64,000 nucleotides of DNA from JAWWPG01 sp033850885 (GTDB lineage: Bacteria; Actinomycetota; Actinomycetes; Propionibacteriales; Nocardioidaceae), in NCBI GenBank assembly GCA_033850885.1, contig JAWWPG010000064.1, positions 124,001-188,000 on the forward strand, read 5' to 3'. Below, piece by piece: positions 44,122 to 53,243 of the stretch (position 1 is its first letter; the number at the start of each line of letters is the position of its first letter). The notes under the pieces were generated by a model. That model searched no databases and had not been told where the DNA came from. It saw only the letters and a list, made by a program, of their open reading frames with translations. The position numbers and the translations under genes were made by a program.

Positions 44122-44613
44122 ACGAATCTCGCCCAGCCGGGGGGCCAGGTCGCTCTGGATGAGCCGGCCACGCCGGAGGAGGCCGTGATCGGCCTGCTCA
44201 TGCAGGCTGGCCGCAAGCTGCGCACCCGCCATCCCGAGGACCAGGTCGACCCGTCGACGTTCCCGCTCGCCAAGTCGCTCATGTGCCACCGGGAGATGCG
44301 GCTTTCCGACCTCGCGGCCAGCGTGGAGCTCGACGCCTCCACCGTGAGTCGCCAGATCAAGCAGCTCGAGGACAAGGGGATCGTCGAGCGCACATCCGAC
44401 CCCGCCGACGGCCGGGCGAGCCTGGTCCGGCTCACGACGGCCGGTGAGGAGTACATGCAGGCGGCGTTCCGTCGCCGGTTCCTGCGCATCAAGGCTGCCC
44501 TCGAACCCTGGAGCGACGACGACCTGCAGCACCTCAGAGTCCTGCTCAACCGGCTTGCGGGTGACCTCCGCAACGCCAACGACCTCGACGAGTCACGGAG
44601 CCTCACCTCATGA
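44116..44613 (+). CDS. MarR family transcriptional regulator
   Basis: 165 residues. The winged helix-turn-helix is seen in MRLSDLAASVELDASTVSRQ and IKQLEDKGIVERTSDPADGR, with wing SLVRLTTAGEEYM. An acidic N-terminal extension (residues 1-40) is unusual for the family. It is translationally coupled to an MFS exporter by an ATGA overlap. This MarR-then-MFS order is the reverse of the MFS-then-MarR pair at 19766-22035, and the two regulators are clearly diverged. Confidence 0.92.
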   Translation: MQTNLAQPGGQVALDEPATPEEAVIGLLMQAGRKLRTRHPEDQVDPSTFPLAKSLMCHREMRLSDLAASVELDASTVSRQIKQLEDKGIVERTSDPADGRASLVRLTTAGEEYMQAAFRRRFLRIKAALEPWSDDDLQHLRVLLNRLAGDLRNANDLDESRSLTS

Positions 44614-46187
44614 CCGAACACCCCCAGACCGACGTTCCCACCGCTGACTCCGACGGCTACCTCTCCCACCGGCAGATCCTGGTCGTGATGGGCGGCCTGA
44701 TGGCCGGAATGTTCCTGGCCGCCCTCGACCAGTCCATCGTCGGTACGGCGCTCCCGCGCATCACGTCCGAGCTGGGTGGGTTGAGCAAGCTGTCCTGGGT
44801 CGTGACGGCGTACCTGCTGACGCAGACCGCCTCGACCCCCCTCTGGGGTAAGATCTCCGACCTCTACGGGCGCAAGCTGATCTTCCAGGCCGCGATCATC
44901 ACGTTCCTCGCCGGCTCGCTACTGGCAGGACTGTCCCAGAGCATCGGCGAGCTGATCGCGTTCCGTGCGATCCAGGGGCTCGGCGGCGGTGGCCTGTTCG
45001 CACTGGCGCTCGCCACCATGGGTGACATCGTGCCCCCGCGAGAGCGCGGCCGCTACGGCGGCTACTTCGGTGCGGTCTTCGGCACGTCGAGCGTCCTCGG
45101 GCCGCTGCTGGGTGGCTTCTTCACCGACGGCCCGGGCTGGCGCTGGATCTTCTACATCAACATCCCGATCGGCATCGGCGCCCTCGTCATCACGACCACA
45201 GCGTTGAAGATGAAGCACGTACGGCGCGAGCACGCCATCGACTACCTGGGCGCTGCCACCATCGTGGCGGCCGTCAGCTCGTTCCTTCTCTACACGACCT
45301 GGGCCGGGCCCGATGTCGGTTGGGGCTCTGGGAACGGCATCGCGCTCATCGTGGCGGGCCTGCTCCTGACCGCCCTGTTCGTGTTCGTGGAGTCACGGGC
45401 GACCGAGCCGATCATCCCACTGGAGCTCTTTAGGATCTCGGTGTTCCGCACGGCCAACCTGTACAGCTTCATCCTGGGTTTCGCCATGTTCGGCGCCATC
45501 ATCTTCCTGCCGGTCTACCTTCAGGTCGTCCAGGGCTACAGCCCCACCAAGTCTGGACTTGCCTTCCTGCCCATGGTCATCGGGATCTTCTCGACCTCGA
45601 TCTCCTCCGGGATCGCGATGAGCAGAACGGGGCGCTACAAGGCGTTCCCGATCGCCGGAGCCACCACCGTCATCGTGGCGCTCTTCCTGTTGTCACGGCT
45701 GGGGGTCGACTCGCCGTACTGGCAGGCGGCCATCTTCTTCTACCTGTTCGGCGCCGGTCTCGGCTTCAGCATGCAGATCGTCGTGACGATCGTGCAGAAC
45801 GCCGTCGACAGGCGTCACATGGGAACGGCCACCAGCTCGGTCGCGTTCTTCCGCTCGATGGGTGGGACGTTCGGTGCCGCCGTCTTCGGGGCGATTCTGT
45901 CCGCGCGGCTGGCGACACACGTCGCCGCCGTCCTGGGTCACGGCGCGGCGCCGGTGGGCGGCATCAACACCAGCAACGTGCAGAAGATCCAGCACCTGCC
46001 GGATCCGATCAAGGGGCTCGTGCTCAAAGCGTTCGCCGAGTCGCTGCACGACATGTTCCTGTGGGCGATCCCGGTGGTGGTGGTAGCGCTCGCGGTCTCA
46101 CTGTTCATCCGTGAGCTGCCGCTCAAGGCCCGACAGGCGCAGCAGCTCGAGGAGTCGGACCCCGAGGAGATCGCGCTCACCCACTGA
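44610..46187 (+). CDS. MFS drug exporter, DHA2 (EmrB/QacA) family
   Basis: 525 residues, about 14 transmembrane helices. MGGLMAGMFLAALDQSIVGT in TM1 is the DHA2 signature, and WGKISDLYGRKLIFQAAI is motif A. AVFGTSSVLGPLLGGFF is the antiporter motif C. Export of a toxic compound with proton exchange is the family role, with substrate unspecified. Its stop overlaps the stop of convergent mutL by 11 bp. Confidence 0.93.
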   Translation: MTEHPQTDVPTADSDGYLSHRQILVVMGGLMAGMFLAALDQSIVGTALPRITSELGGLSKLSWVVTAYLLTQTASTPLWGKISDLYGRKLIFQAAIITFLAGSLLAGLSQSIGELIAFRAIQGLGGGGLFALALATMGDIVPPRERGRYGGYFGAVFGTSSVLGPLLGGFFTDGPGWRWIFYINIPIGIGALVITTTALKMKHVRREHAIDYLGAATIVAAVSSFLLYTTWAGPDVGWGSGNGIALIVAGLLLTALFVFVESRATEPIIPLELFRISVFRTANLYSFILGFAMFGAIIFLPVYLQVVQGYSPTKSGLAFLPMVIGIFSTSISSGIAMSRTGRYKAFPIAGATTVIVALFLLSRLGVDSPYWQAAIFFYLFGAGLGFSMQIVVTIVQNAVDRRHMGTATSSVAFFRSMGGTFGAAVFGAILSARLATHVAAVLGHGAAPVGGINTSNVQKIQHLPDPIKGLVLKAFAESLHDMFLWAIPVVVVALAVSLFIRELPLKARQAQQLEESDPEEIALTH

Positions 46188-47571
46188 GCGACGACTCCCC
46201 CGTCGACCGGCCGTCCTGCCAGAGCCGCCCCAGCAGGCGGTAGGCCGCCTTCGGGTACTCGGCGACGAGCAGCCCGGCGGCGGCGAGCACATAGTCACGG
46301 TCGATGACCACGCGGGGGTTGCGCGGGACGAGCCAGCCGCCGTCCACGTGGTGCCCCGTCCCGGCCGCGATGACGCCGAGCGCGTCGGCTCTGGTGTTGT
46401 GCCGCAGCACCCCTCCGGAGCCGACGAGCAGGTGCACCTCCCGCAGGTCCCTCCCGGTGCGCTCCACGAGCCGACCGTCGGGCCCGAACACCACCTGCTG
46501 ACGGCCGGCGTGACGGCGTACCGCGAGGACGACCGCAGCGGACGCGATGGCCAGGTCCTCCTGTGTCTGCCCGGGTGTCGACGGAACCAGGCTCCGGTCC
46601 GCACGCCTGACCTCAGCAGCGGCGGCCAGCCCATCGGGCACGTCGAGTCCCGCCTCGACGGCCGCCTCGACCGTCGGTACGGCGCTCCACCGCATCCCGA
46701 GATCACCCTCCACCGTTCGGGTGACCGGGACGGTCGCCACCACTTCCCGGCTCAGCCCGGCGTCCTCCGGGTCCACCTCGACGACCGAGTGGATGTCCGT
46801 CGTGGCGCCACCCACGTCGACAACGACCACGTCCCCGGCGCCCGGGTGGTCCGCGCCGAGACCCCGGGCGAGCAGCTCCACGGCTGTGAGCACCAGGTCG
46901 GGCGTCGCTCCCTGCACCATCGAGGTGAAGTCGCCGCTCTTCGAAAGGTGCTTACCCCCGATCACATGCGCCAGGAACATCTGGCGGATCGCCGACCGCG
47001 CCCCTTCCGGGCGCAGCACACCGATCTGCGGAACCACGTTGTCAGCAACGACGAACGGCACGTTCGCGGCATCGAACCGAGCTTCGACCGGCCCAACCGC
47101 GTCGGCGTTCCCGGCGACTACGACCGGGCCCGGCCAGCGCGCATCGGCGAGCGCCGCCGCGTTCGCCAGCAGCACCTCCGCGTTCCCGCCGTCCGTCCCT
47201 CCGACGAGCAGCAGCACATCCGGCTGACTCGCGCGAAGGGGTCCAAGGTCGACGTCGTACGACGACACGTGGACCACCCGTCCTCCGCTCGACAGCGCGA
47301 CCCGACGGCCCGCCTCCGCGGTCACCAGCTCCTCGTTGCCGACGACGGCGATTCGGAGCCCACCGCCGGCCGAGGAGCAGGCGAGCACAGGGGCGTCCCG
47401 ACCTCCCGCCAGCCCCGCCAGCCGATCGCGCAGTGCCCGCCAGCCGTCGAGCACATCCGTGTCGAGAGTGGTGCGATGGCTCCCCGTACCGAGCAGCTCT
47501 CCGGTCTCGGTGTCGACGAGCGCCGCCTTCGTGAACGTAGACCCGAAGTCGACGCAGTAGACGAGTCCCAC
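46177..47571 (-). CDS. MutL/GlmL-type ASKHA ATPase (glutamate mutase-associated family)
   Basis: 464 residues from GTG 47571, where YCVDFGSTFTKAALVD begins the sequence as expected; the frame is open 40 codons further upstream without support. The two phosphate motifs DFGSTFTKA and VVVVDVGGATTDI and the segment GDLGMRW characterise the MutL (glutamate mutase L) family of actin/Hsp70-like ATPases. These are thought to act on cobalamin-dependent mutases. No mutase subunit occurs nearby. It follows metB by 13 bp in the same leftward operon. Confidence 0.85.
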   Translation of the reverse strand: MGLVYCVDFGSTFTKAALVDTETGELLGTGSHRTTLDTDVLDGWRALRDRLAGLAGGRDAPVLACSSAGGGLRIAVVGNEELVTAEAGRRVALSSGGRVVHVSSYDVDLGPLRASQPDVLLLVGGTDGGNAEVLLANAAALADARWPGPVVVAGNADAVGPVEARFDAANVPFVVADNVVPQIGVLRPEGARSAIRQMFLAHVIGGKHLSKSGDFTSMVQGATPDLVLTAVELLARGLGADHPGAGDVVVVDVGGATTDIHSVVEVDPEDAGLSREVVATVPVTRTVEGDLGMRWSAVPTVEAAVEAGLDVPDGLAAAAEVRRADRSLVPSTPGQTQEDLAIASAAVVLAVRRHAGRQQVVFGPDGRLVERTGRDLREVHLLVGSGGVLRHNTRADALGVIAAGTGHHVDGGWLVPRNPRVVIDRDYVLAAAGLLVAEYPKAAYRLLGRLWQDGRSTGESSLSG

Positions 47572-47584
47572 GGCAGGTTCGCGC

Positions 47585-48742
47585 TCAGACGGAGAGCATG
47601 ACGTCGAGGTCCGCGATGAGGTCCTGGACGGACTCGATCCCGACCGACAGGCGCACCAGGTCGGGGGGTACGGCGAGCGGCGAGTCGGCAACCGACGCGT
47701 GCGTCATCGTGGCCGGCAGCTCGACGAGCGACTCGACACCGCCCAGCGACTCGGCGAGAGTGAAGATCTCGGCGCGCTCGCACACGCTGCGGGCCGCCTC
47801 CGCGCCGCCCTTGACCCGGAAGGACACCATGCCACCGAAGCGGTCCATCTGGCGCACCGCGATCTCGTGGCCGGGGTGGTCCTTGATCCCCGGGTAGAAC
47901 ACCTCGACCACGGCCTCATGGGCCCGGAGGGCTTCGACCACCCGTTCCGCGTTGTCACAGTGGCGCTCCATCCGCACGGCAAGCGTCTTCAGGCCACGGA
48001 GGGTCAGGTAGGCGTCGAACGGTCCCGCGATCGCGCCGGTGGAGTTCTGGAAGGTCGCGAGCGCCGCGCCGAGCTCCTCGTTGGGCGTGACGACGGCCCC
48101 GCCCACCACGTCGCTGTGCCCTCCGACGTACTTGGTCGTCGAGTGCACGACGACGTCAGCCCCGAGCGTCAGAGGTCTTTGCAGATAAGGGGTTGCGAAC
48201 GTATTGTCGACGACGAGCAGCGCGCCGTTGTCCTTCGCGATGGTGGCGAGCGCAGCGATGTCGGCGATCCCGAGCAGCGGATTGGTGGGCGTCTCGATCC
48301 AGATGACCCTGGTGCGGCCAGGCTGCAAGGCTGCGCTGATCGCCTCCAGGTCGTGCCCACCGGCTGGAGTATGGTCCAGGCCCCAAGGCTCGAAGATCTG
48401 CTTCACCAGGCGATAGGTGCCGCCATACGCGTCCGTCGGGATGATGACGTGGTCACCGCGCGAGCACACAACGCGCAGCAGGGCATCCTCCGCCGCCATG
48501 CCGGACGAGAAGGCGACCGCGCGCACCCCCTCCTCAAGGGCCGCCAGGCACTCCTCGAGCGCTCGGCGGGTCGGGTTGCTGGTGCGGGAGTACTCGTAAC
48601 CGCCGCGGAGGCCACCGACGCCGTCCTGCTTGTACGTGCTGGTCGCGTAGATCGGCGTCATGACGGCGCCGTTCTCCGCGTTGGCCGGCTGCCCGGCATG
48701 GATCGCCCGAGTCTCGAAGCCCTTGCCGGTCACGTCAACCAT
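47585..48742 (-). CDS. metB: Cystathionine gamma-synthase (Cys/Met metabolism PLP enzyme)
   Basis: 385 residues. The PLP lysine lies in VVHSTTKYVGGHSD. YEYSRTSNPTR and MDRFGGMVSF are conserved family blocks. It replaces the acyl group of an activated homoserine with cysteine to form cystathionine, a methionine precursor. Cystathionine gamma-lyase or O-acetylhomoserine sulfhydrylase activity cannot be excluded from sequence alone. The start overlaps the stop of the WYL regulator by 8 bp, suggesting a WYL-metB-mutL transcript. Confidence 0.9.
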   Translation of the reverse strand: MVDVTGKGFETRAIHAGQPANAENGAVMTPIYATSTYKQDGVGGLRGGYEYSRTSNPTRRALEECLAALEEGVRAVAFSSGMAAEDALLRVVCSRGDHVIIPTDAYGGTYRLVKQIFEPWGLDHTPAGGHDLEAISAALQPGRTRVIWIETPTNPLLGIADIAALATIAKDNGALLVVDNTFATPYLQRPLTLGADVVVHSTTKYVGGHSDVVGGAVVTPNEELGAALATFQNSTGAIAGPFDAYLTLRGLKTLAVRMERHCDNAERVVEALRAHEAVVEVFYPGIKDHPGHEIAVRQMDRFGGMVSFRVKGGAEAARSVCERAEIFTLAESLGGVESLVELPATMTHASVADSPLAVPPDLVRLSVGIESVQDLIADLDVMLSV

Positions 48743-49736
48743 GCCGTGAAGCGTAGCCGTGCGCGACTGCCAGCAGCCGCTCGGCGTGACGCCCGAAAGC
48801 GACTCGGAGCTCGTCCGGAGTCACGACCGTCATCGCGAACGGCAGGTCGCTGACCCTCCAGACGAAGTAGTCGAGGTTGCTCGTCGAGGATCGCAGCCGG
48901 GTCTCGCGCGGACCGACGGCCTCGAGGACCCCGAGCCGGCGCGGCACGTGGTCCTGGACGTCCGACAGGGGCGCCTGCACGAGCATGGTCACGGCCCACT
49001 CCGGCCTCGCGAGCGCGAGCGACTCCTCGACGGCCGCCACCACATCGAGCCCCTGCGGTGCCGAGAACTGGCCCACCAGCACGTCCACGCGATCGATCCT
49101 GTCGATGCGGAAGGTACGACGGGCCTGCCGGAGATGGCACCACGCGTGCAGGTACCAGCCGCCGTCGAGCACCACCAGGCCATACGGGTTCACCTCGCGC
49201 ACCGTGATGGCCCCGCCATGCGAACGGTGCCGGACCCGGCACCTGCGCTGGCCAACCACCGCCTCCGCGAGCGGAACAAGCAGCGCCGGGTGCGGCGCGT
49301 GGGGCCCGGGCGACTCCAGCTCCGGTGGCGCCGACACGGCGGCCCGCACCATCGTCATCCGGCTCGCCACGTGACGCGGCAGCACCCGGGCAAGCTTCTC
49401 GAGGGCCGTCGAGATCGCCGGGTCACCGCCCAGGTCCTCCGGGTCCTCGACAGCGCCTCTCTGCATGGCGGCAACGGCCAGCGTCACCGCGACGGCCTCA
49501 GCGGTGGTGAACATCAGCGGCGGCATCCGGTACCCCTGCCGGAGGCGGTAGCCGCCGTCCTTTCCGCGGATCGGCTCGATAGGGATCCCCATGTCGCGCA
49601 GGCTTGCGACGTACCGGCGCACCGTCCGCTTGTCGACGCCGATCTCCGAGGCGAGGAGCCGAGCCGAGAGCCCCGGCCGCTCCTGGAGGCGCTCGAGGAC
49701 CGACAGCACCCGGCTGGTCGGGCTCGAGAGCGGCAC
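48735..49736 (-). CDS. WYL-domain helix-turn-helix transcriptional regulator (YafY/PafBC-like)
   Basis: 333 residues. The N-terminal HTH_11 winged helix is RVLSVLERLQERPGLSARLL, ASEIGVDKRTVRRYVASLRD and GIPIEPIRGKDGGYRL. A WYL domain follows with YLHAWCHLRQARRTFRIDRI, then a WCX extension. Such proteins bind single-stranded DNA or other ligands and act as activators or repressors. It overlaps metB downstream and is divergent from the isochorismatase gene with 88 bp between starts, so it may control either side. Confidence 0.92.
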   Translation of the reverse strand: MPLSSPTSRVLSVLERLQERPGLSARLLASEIGVDKRTVRRYVASLRDMGIPIEPIRGKDGGYRLRQGYRMPPLMFTTAEAVAVTLAVAAMQRGAVEDPEDLGGDPAISTALEKLARVLPRHVASRMTMVRAAVSAPPELESPGPHAPHPALLVPLAEAVVGQRRCRVRHRSHGGAITVREVNPYGLVVLDGGWYLHAWCHLRQARRTFRIDRIDRVDVLVGQFSAPQGLDVVAAVEESLALARPEWAVTMLVQAPLSDVQDHVPRRLGVLEAVGPRETRLRSSTSNLDYFVWRVSDLPFAMTVVTPDELRVAFGRHAERLLAVAHGYASRHG

Positions 49737-49824
49737 GGTGAACTCCTTGAGAAAGCGGACGGAAACCGTCCTGATGACCTCCTAGAGTAGCCATCACCTA
49801 CCAGTCAGACAGAAAGGCGCGGTC

Positions 49825-50406
49825 ATGACCGACTCCACAGACGCTCCCCGGGCCCGCAAGACGGCTCTTGTCGTCATCGACGTGCAGAACTCGGTGATGG
49901 CCGACACCTTCGACCCTGCGGGCGTGGTTGAGCGGATCGGCACCCTGATCCAGCAGGCCAAAGCAGAGAAGGTGCCTGTCATCTGGGTCCAGCACCAGGA
50001 CGAGGAGCTCGTGCCGGGCTCGGACGGCTGGCAGATCGTCGAGGCGATCCGGCCCGGTGAGGACGACGTCGTGGTGCCGAAGCGGTTCAACGACTCCTTC
50101 GCCGAGACCACGCTGCGGGAGACTCTGGACGGGCTCGGCGTCGGCCATCTGGTCATCACCGGAGCCGCGACCGACTGGTGCATCCGTGCCACCACGATCC
50201 GCGCGCTGGTGGAGGGCTTCGACATGACCCTCGTGGAGGACGCCCACACGACCGAGGACGCGATCTTCGACATGACCGACGGCGAGAAGGTGCCCATCAG
50301 CGCGAAGCAGATCATCGCGCACACCAACATGTGCCTCTGTTACGTGAGCTACCCCGGGGTGACCTCGACGATCAAGCCGCACAACGAGGTCACGTTCGCC
50401 ACCTGA
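49825..50406 (+). CDS. Cysteine hydrolase of the isochorismatase family
   Basis: 193 residues. The catalytic triad motifs are VVIDVQNSVM (Asp), PKRFNDSFAET (Lys) and GAATDWCIRATTIRAL (Cys). Family members hydrolyse isochorismate, nicotinamide, N-carbamoyl compounds or related amides; the sequence does not choose among them. It lies 22 bp before the YdeI-like gene and is probably co-transcribed with it. Confidence 0.92.
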   Translation: MTDSTDAPRARKTALVVIDVQNSVMADTFDPAGVVERIGTLIQQAKAEKVPVIWVQHQDEELVPGSDGWQIVEAIRPGEDDVVVPKRFNDSFAETTLRETLDGLGVGHLVITGAATDWCIRATTIRALVEGFDMTLVEDAHTTEDAIFDMTDGEKVPISAKQIIAHTNMCLCYVSYPGVTSTIKPHNEVTFAT

Positions 50407-50428
50407 CGTCCTGCGCCAGAATTGAGCC

Positions 50429-51007
50429 GTGACGCCGACGAACGACCTTCCCGTCATCCCGTTCGGTTCTCTCGCTGAGTGGGAGAGCTGGCTCGAGGCC
50501 AACCACGCCGGGTCCCCCGGCCTGTGGCTGCAGATCGCCAAGAAGGCATCCGGCATCCCCACCGTGACGTACGGCGAAGCCCTCGACGTAGCGCTTTGCT
50601 ATGGCTGGATCGACGGGCAGAAGAGGTCGCTCGACGAGAGCTACTTCCTGCAGCGCTTCACGCCACGCCGGTCACGGAGCAAGTGGTCGAAGACCAACGT
50701 CGACAAGGTGGCCGAGCTGGTCCGCGCCGACCGGATGCGCCCGGCCGGCCTGGCGCAGGTTGAGGCGGCCAAGGCCGACGGCCGTTGGGAGGCGGCGTAC
50801 GGCGGGTCCGCGACCATCACCGTCCCGGCCGACCTGCAGGCGGCGCTCGACGCCGACCCGGCGGCGAAGGAGTTCTTCGCGACGATCAGCCGCGGCAACC
50901 GGTACGCCGTGCTCTACCGCGTGCACGACGCCAAGCGACCCGATACCCGGGCCAAGCGCATCGCGATGTGCGTCCAGATGCTTGCCGAGGGCAGAACGTT
51001 CCACTGA
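50429..51007 (+). CDS. YdeI/OmpD-associated family protein
   Basis: 192 residues from GTG 50429. The segment GSPGLWLQIAKKASGIPTVT, YGEALDVALCYGWIDGQKRS and FTPRRSRSKWSKTNVDKVAEL define the OmdA/YdeI family. A DUF1905/YdhG-like C-terminal part (ISRGNRYAVLYRVHDAKRPD, TRAKRIAMCVQML) follows. Members have been linked to stress or bacteriocin tolerance in enterobacteria, but the activity is unknown. Confidence 0.85.
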   Translation: MTPTNDLPVIPFGSLAEWESWLEANHAGSPGLWLQIAKKASGIPTVTYGEALDVALCYGWIDGQKRSLDESYFLQRFTPRRSRSKWSKTNVDKVAELVRADRMRPAGLAQVEAAKADGRWEAAYGGSATITVPADLQAALDADPAAKEFFATISRGNRYAVLYRVHDAKRPDTRAKRIAMCVQMLAEGRTFH

Positions 51008-51018
51008 GACAGCCCGTG

Positions 51019-51960
51019 TCACGACGTCCGGGACAGCACGGCCGCTGTGCGGTCGAGCACCCTTCTGACGACCCGGACCGGAGCCGGGTCGCGTTGGCCA
51101 TAGGAGGTCTCCGGCGGGTCTAACGACTCGAAGAGGTTCCCGTCGGTCTGCACGGCCGGCTTCGGGTCAAGTCCGAAGGTACCCATTATCGGCGTGACCA
51201 GGCGGTCGAAGAGGGCGGGCATGAATCGGAAACCCAGGACTGTCAACGGGTTGGCGAGTCCAACTGAGACCTCCCGCCGCGGTCGGTCCAGCACGTTCAC
51301 GACAGCCCTGGCCGCCTTCTCGGCCGTGTCGACCGGTGGCGGAGGCTGCCCTCGACGTCCCGAGACGCTCGCCGCCCATCCGTAGATGGGCGTGTCGACA
51401 CTGCCGGGGGTCACCAGGCTGACCTCCACACCTGGAGTCTGACGGGCCTCGATCTGCATGGTCCGGACCAACGCGTGGACGGCCCATTTGCTGGTGGCGT
51501 ACGGCGACATCTGCGGCGCCACGATCTTGCCGAGCAGAGAGCCGATGAAGACCGCGTGCCCTCCGCCTTGGCTCTCGAACCGACGCAGCGCAACCCGGCC
51601 CACGTTCGCCGTACCCGTGAGGTTCGTGTCCATGACTCGCTGAAGGATGTCGGCCGGGATGTCGACGAACCTGCCGTAGGCCGCGACACCCGCCGAGTGG
51701 ACGACCGCGTCCACCCGCCCGAACGTCGCGACGGCATCGTCGAACGTCGCCTGGATCACCCGCTCGTCCGCCACGCCACCGGGTCGCACGGACGCGGAGG
51801 CCGCCCCGCGGCGCAAGCACTCGGCCGCCACCTCCTCAAGCCTCGCCCTGCCGCGCGCCATCAGCAGCAGGTGGTGTCCCTGCCGCGCCAAGATGAGTGC
51901 GGTCGCCCGGCCGATGCCGCTGGACGCTCCGGTCACCGGCACCACGCGCGGTTGCGCCAT
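51019..51960 (-). CDS. SDR family oxidoreductase
   Basis: 313 residues. The nucleotide-binding TGASSGIGRATA (residues about 10-21), SAGVAAYG and the catalytic YATSK (Tyr-x3-Lys) define a classical short-chain dehydrogenase. The C-terminal 80 residues extend beyond the minimal fold. The substrate is unknown. The start codon overlaps the stop of the upstream alcohol dehydrogenase (TAATG), which indicates a two-step or co-regulated redox pair. Confidence 0.92.
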   Translation of the reverse strand: MAQPRVVPVTGASSGIGRATALILARQGHHLLLMARGRARLEEVAAECLRRGAASASVRPGGVADERVIQATFDDAVATFGRVDAVVHSAGVAAYGRFVDIPADILQRVMDTNLTGTANVGRVALRRFESQGGGHAVFIGSLLGKIVAPQMSPYATSKWAVHALVRTMQIEARQTPGVEVSLVTPGSVDTPIYGWAASVSGRRGQPPPPVDTAEKAARAVVNVLDRPRREVSVGLANPLTVLGFRFMPALFDRLVTPIMGTFGLDPKPAVQTDGNLFESLDPPETSYGQRDPAPVRVVRRVLDRTAAVLSRTS

Positions 51961-53135
51961 TATGGTCGGAATACCACCTTGACCGCGCCGTCCGTCTTCT
52001 TCTGGAACATCTCGTAGGCCTGCGGTGCCTCATGGAGCGGCACGTGATGGGTCGCGAAGCTTTCAACGCCCAACGGGTCCTCGTCGTCGAGAAGCGGAAG
52101 GATGTCGTCGACCCAGCGACGGACGTTGGCCTGTCCCATGCGAACTGTTATCTGCTTGTCGAACAGTGTCATCATGGGAAGCGGGTCGGTCTGCCCGCCG
52201 TACACACCCGATAGCGAGATGGTGCCGCCGCGACGGACCGCGTCGATGGCTGAGTAGAAAGCCGAGAGTCGGTCGACGCCGGTTCGCCGCATCGCGGACT
52301 GGGCGAGCTTCTTGGGTAGCAGACCCACCAGATCCTGGGCGATCTTGGGCACCGGCGACCCGTGCGCCTCCATGCCGACCGCGTCGATGACCCCGTCTGC
52401 GCCACGCCCGTTGGTCAGGGCACGGACGGCGTCGCCGACCTCGAACTCGCGCCCATCGATGGTCTCGACGCCGTTGGCGGCGCTCCGTTTCAGACGTTCG
52501 GGGACGATGTCGACACCGAGCACGCGGCAGCCCCGGTGCATGGCGATCCTGGTGGACATGTCGCCGATCGGCCCCAAACCGAGTACAAGCAACGTGTCGC
52601 CTGGCCCGACGTCGGCGTACTGAACCGCCTGCCAGGCGGTGGGCAGGACGTCGGAGAGGAAGAGGAAGCGGTCGTCCGACGGCCCCTCCGGAATCTTGAC
52701 GGGCCCGAACTGAGCCTGGGGGACGCGCAGATACTCGGCCTGACCGCCAGGGACAGCCCCGTACAGCTTCGTGTACCCGAAGAGCCGGGCGCCCATTCCT
52801 TCTTCGCGGACCTGGGTGGTCTCGCACTGGGTGGGGAGGTTTCGCTCACACATCCAGCACGAGCCACAGGCGATCTGGAACGGCACCACGACCCGGTCTC
52901 CCGGGGAGAGGTTGGGCACCTCGAAGCCCACTGCCTCGACGACGCCCATCGGCTCGTGACCGAGGATGTCTCCGGCGTTCATGAACGGAGCAAGAACCTC
53001 GTACAGGTGCAGGTCCGACCCGCACAGGCCGGTACTGGTCACCTTGATGATGGCGTCGGTTGGCTGCTCGATCCTGGGATCCGGTACCTCCTCGACCCGT
53101 ACGTCTCGCTTGCCCTGCCAGGTAACCGCTTTCAT
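51960..53135 (-). CDS. Zinc-dependent alcohol dehydrogenase (MDR family)
   Basis: 391 residues. Catalytic zinc ligands occur in STGLCGSDLHLYE and GHEPMGVVEAVG, and the structural zinc site is the four-cysteine loop CGSCWMCERNLPTQC. The NAD-binding segment LLVLGLGPIGDMSTRIAMH follows. The layout matches glutathione-independent formaldehyde/alcohol dehydrogenases. It is translationally coupled to the SDR gene. Confidence 0.92.
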   Translation of the reverse strand: MKAVTWQGKRDVRVEEVPDPRIEQPTDAIIKVTSTGLCGSDLHLYEVLAPFMNAGDILGHEPMGVVEAVGFEVPNLSPGDRVVVPFQIACGSCWMCERNLPTQCETTQVREEGMGARLFGYTKLYGAVPGGQAEYLRVPQAQFGPVKIPEGPSDDRFLFLSDVLPTAWQAVQYADVGPGDTLLVLGLGPIGDMSTRIAMHRGCRVLGVDIVPERLKRSAANGVETIDGREFEVGDAVRALTNGRGADGVIDAVGMEAHGSPVPKIAQDLVGLLPKKLAQSAMRRTGVDRLSAFYSAIDAVRRGGTISLSGVYGGQTDPLPMMTLFDKQITVRMGQANVRRWVDDILPLLDDEDPLGVESFATHHVPLHEAPQAYEMFQKKTDGAVKVVFRP

Positions 53136-53243
53136 CTATCCAGCCTTTCGCGAGCCTCGAGTGTGTGCGCAGGCCGCAGATACCCCACGGTCGCACGCAC
53201 TAAACGCGTCTCACGGTGTGCCGGACGGCTCGTCGAGGAGATC

